NCBI GenBank assembly: GCA_023392115.1
Contig: JAEVZT010000100.1
Location: forward strand, 1 to 7,286
Direction: 5' to 3'
Length of the DNA: 7,286 bases
DNA from: Chloroflexota bacterium
GTDB taxonomy: Bacteria > Chloroflexota > Anaerolineae > Aggregatilineales > Phototrophicaceae
Shown: piece by piece, positions 7,260-7,286 of the stretch
How positions within the stretch are numbered: position 1 is the first letter of the stretch
Layout: each line of letters starts with the position of its first letter
Notes under the pieces: generated by a model
The model's input: the letters and a program-made list of their open reading frames with translations, nothing else
Database searches by the model: none
What the model was told of the DNA's origin: nothing
Translations under genes and position numbers: made by a program

Positions 7260-7286
7260 TGGAATACACATCGAACCCGCTTCAGG
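7259..7286 (+). CDS. Start of the next operon gene, truncated by the window edge
   Basis: An ATG at 7259 shares its A with the TAA stop of the YfhO-like gene (TAATG), and AGAGG (7246-7250) lies eight bases before it. Only nine codons are present (MEYTSNPLQ), too few to assign a family. The overlap and ribosome site indicate translational coupling and an operon that continues to the right. Confidence 0.6.

Overview
The window is GC-rich and densely coding. It reads as chromosomal DNA from a free-living bacterium, most likely a member of the Chloroflexota (Anaerolineae-like). That is an inference from the protein types: large GT-C-like membrane proteins with C-terminal beta-sandwich domains, a YfhO-type membrane protein, and a small secreted Gly/Arg-rich protein with a helical tail. 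There is no rRNA or marker gene to confirm it. No tRNA, CRISPR array, insertion sequence, integrase or phage gene is visible.

Layout. A small secreted protein of unknown function lies on the minus strand (33-515). A divergent intergenic region of 125 bases (516-640) separates it from a plus-strand run that continues off the right edge. That run holds a family 2 glycosyltransferase (641-1573), a family 4 glycosyltransferase (1573-2715), a DUF2142/PMT-like polytopic membrane protein with two soluble C-terminal beta-sandwich domains (2712-4964), a YfhO-like polytopic membrane protein (4971-7259), and the first nine codons of a further gene (7259 onward). Junctions are tight (TGATG, GTGA, a 6-base gap, TAATG), so the run is almost certainly one operon. 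An extended -10 element (TGGTAAAAT, 604-612) and a strong ribosome site (628-634) point to a TTG start at 641 for the first gene.

How the genes may work together. Two cytosolic nucleotide-sugar-type transferases are followed by two membrane proteins resembling lipid-phosphate-sugar-dependent GT-C enzymes. This suggests assembly of a cell-surface glycan, glycolipid or glycoprotein: sugars are added inside the membrane, then transferred or modified outside. The acceptor and the sugars cannot be read from the sequence, and no flippase or polymerase lies in the window.

The most unusual feature is a heptanucleotide tandem repeat (four CTCAGYA units, 5003-5030) inside the 5' coding end of the YfhO-like gene. 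Because 7 is not a multiple of 3, loss or gain of one unit would truncate the protein. The family 4 enzyme lacks the usual two-glutamate motif, and the DUF2142-like protein carries two related beta-sandwich domains in tandem. I see no clearly new multi-gene system; this is mainly a glycosyltransferase operon.
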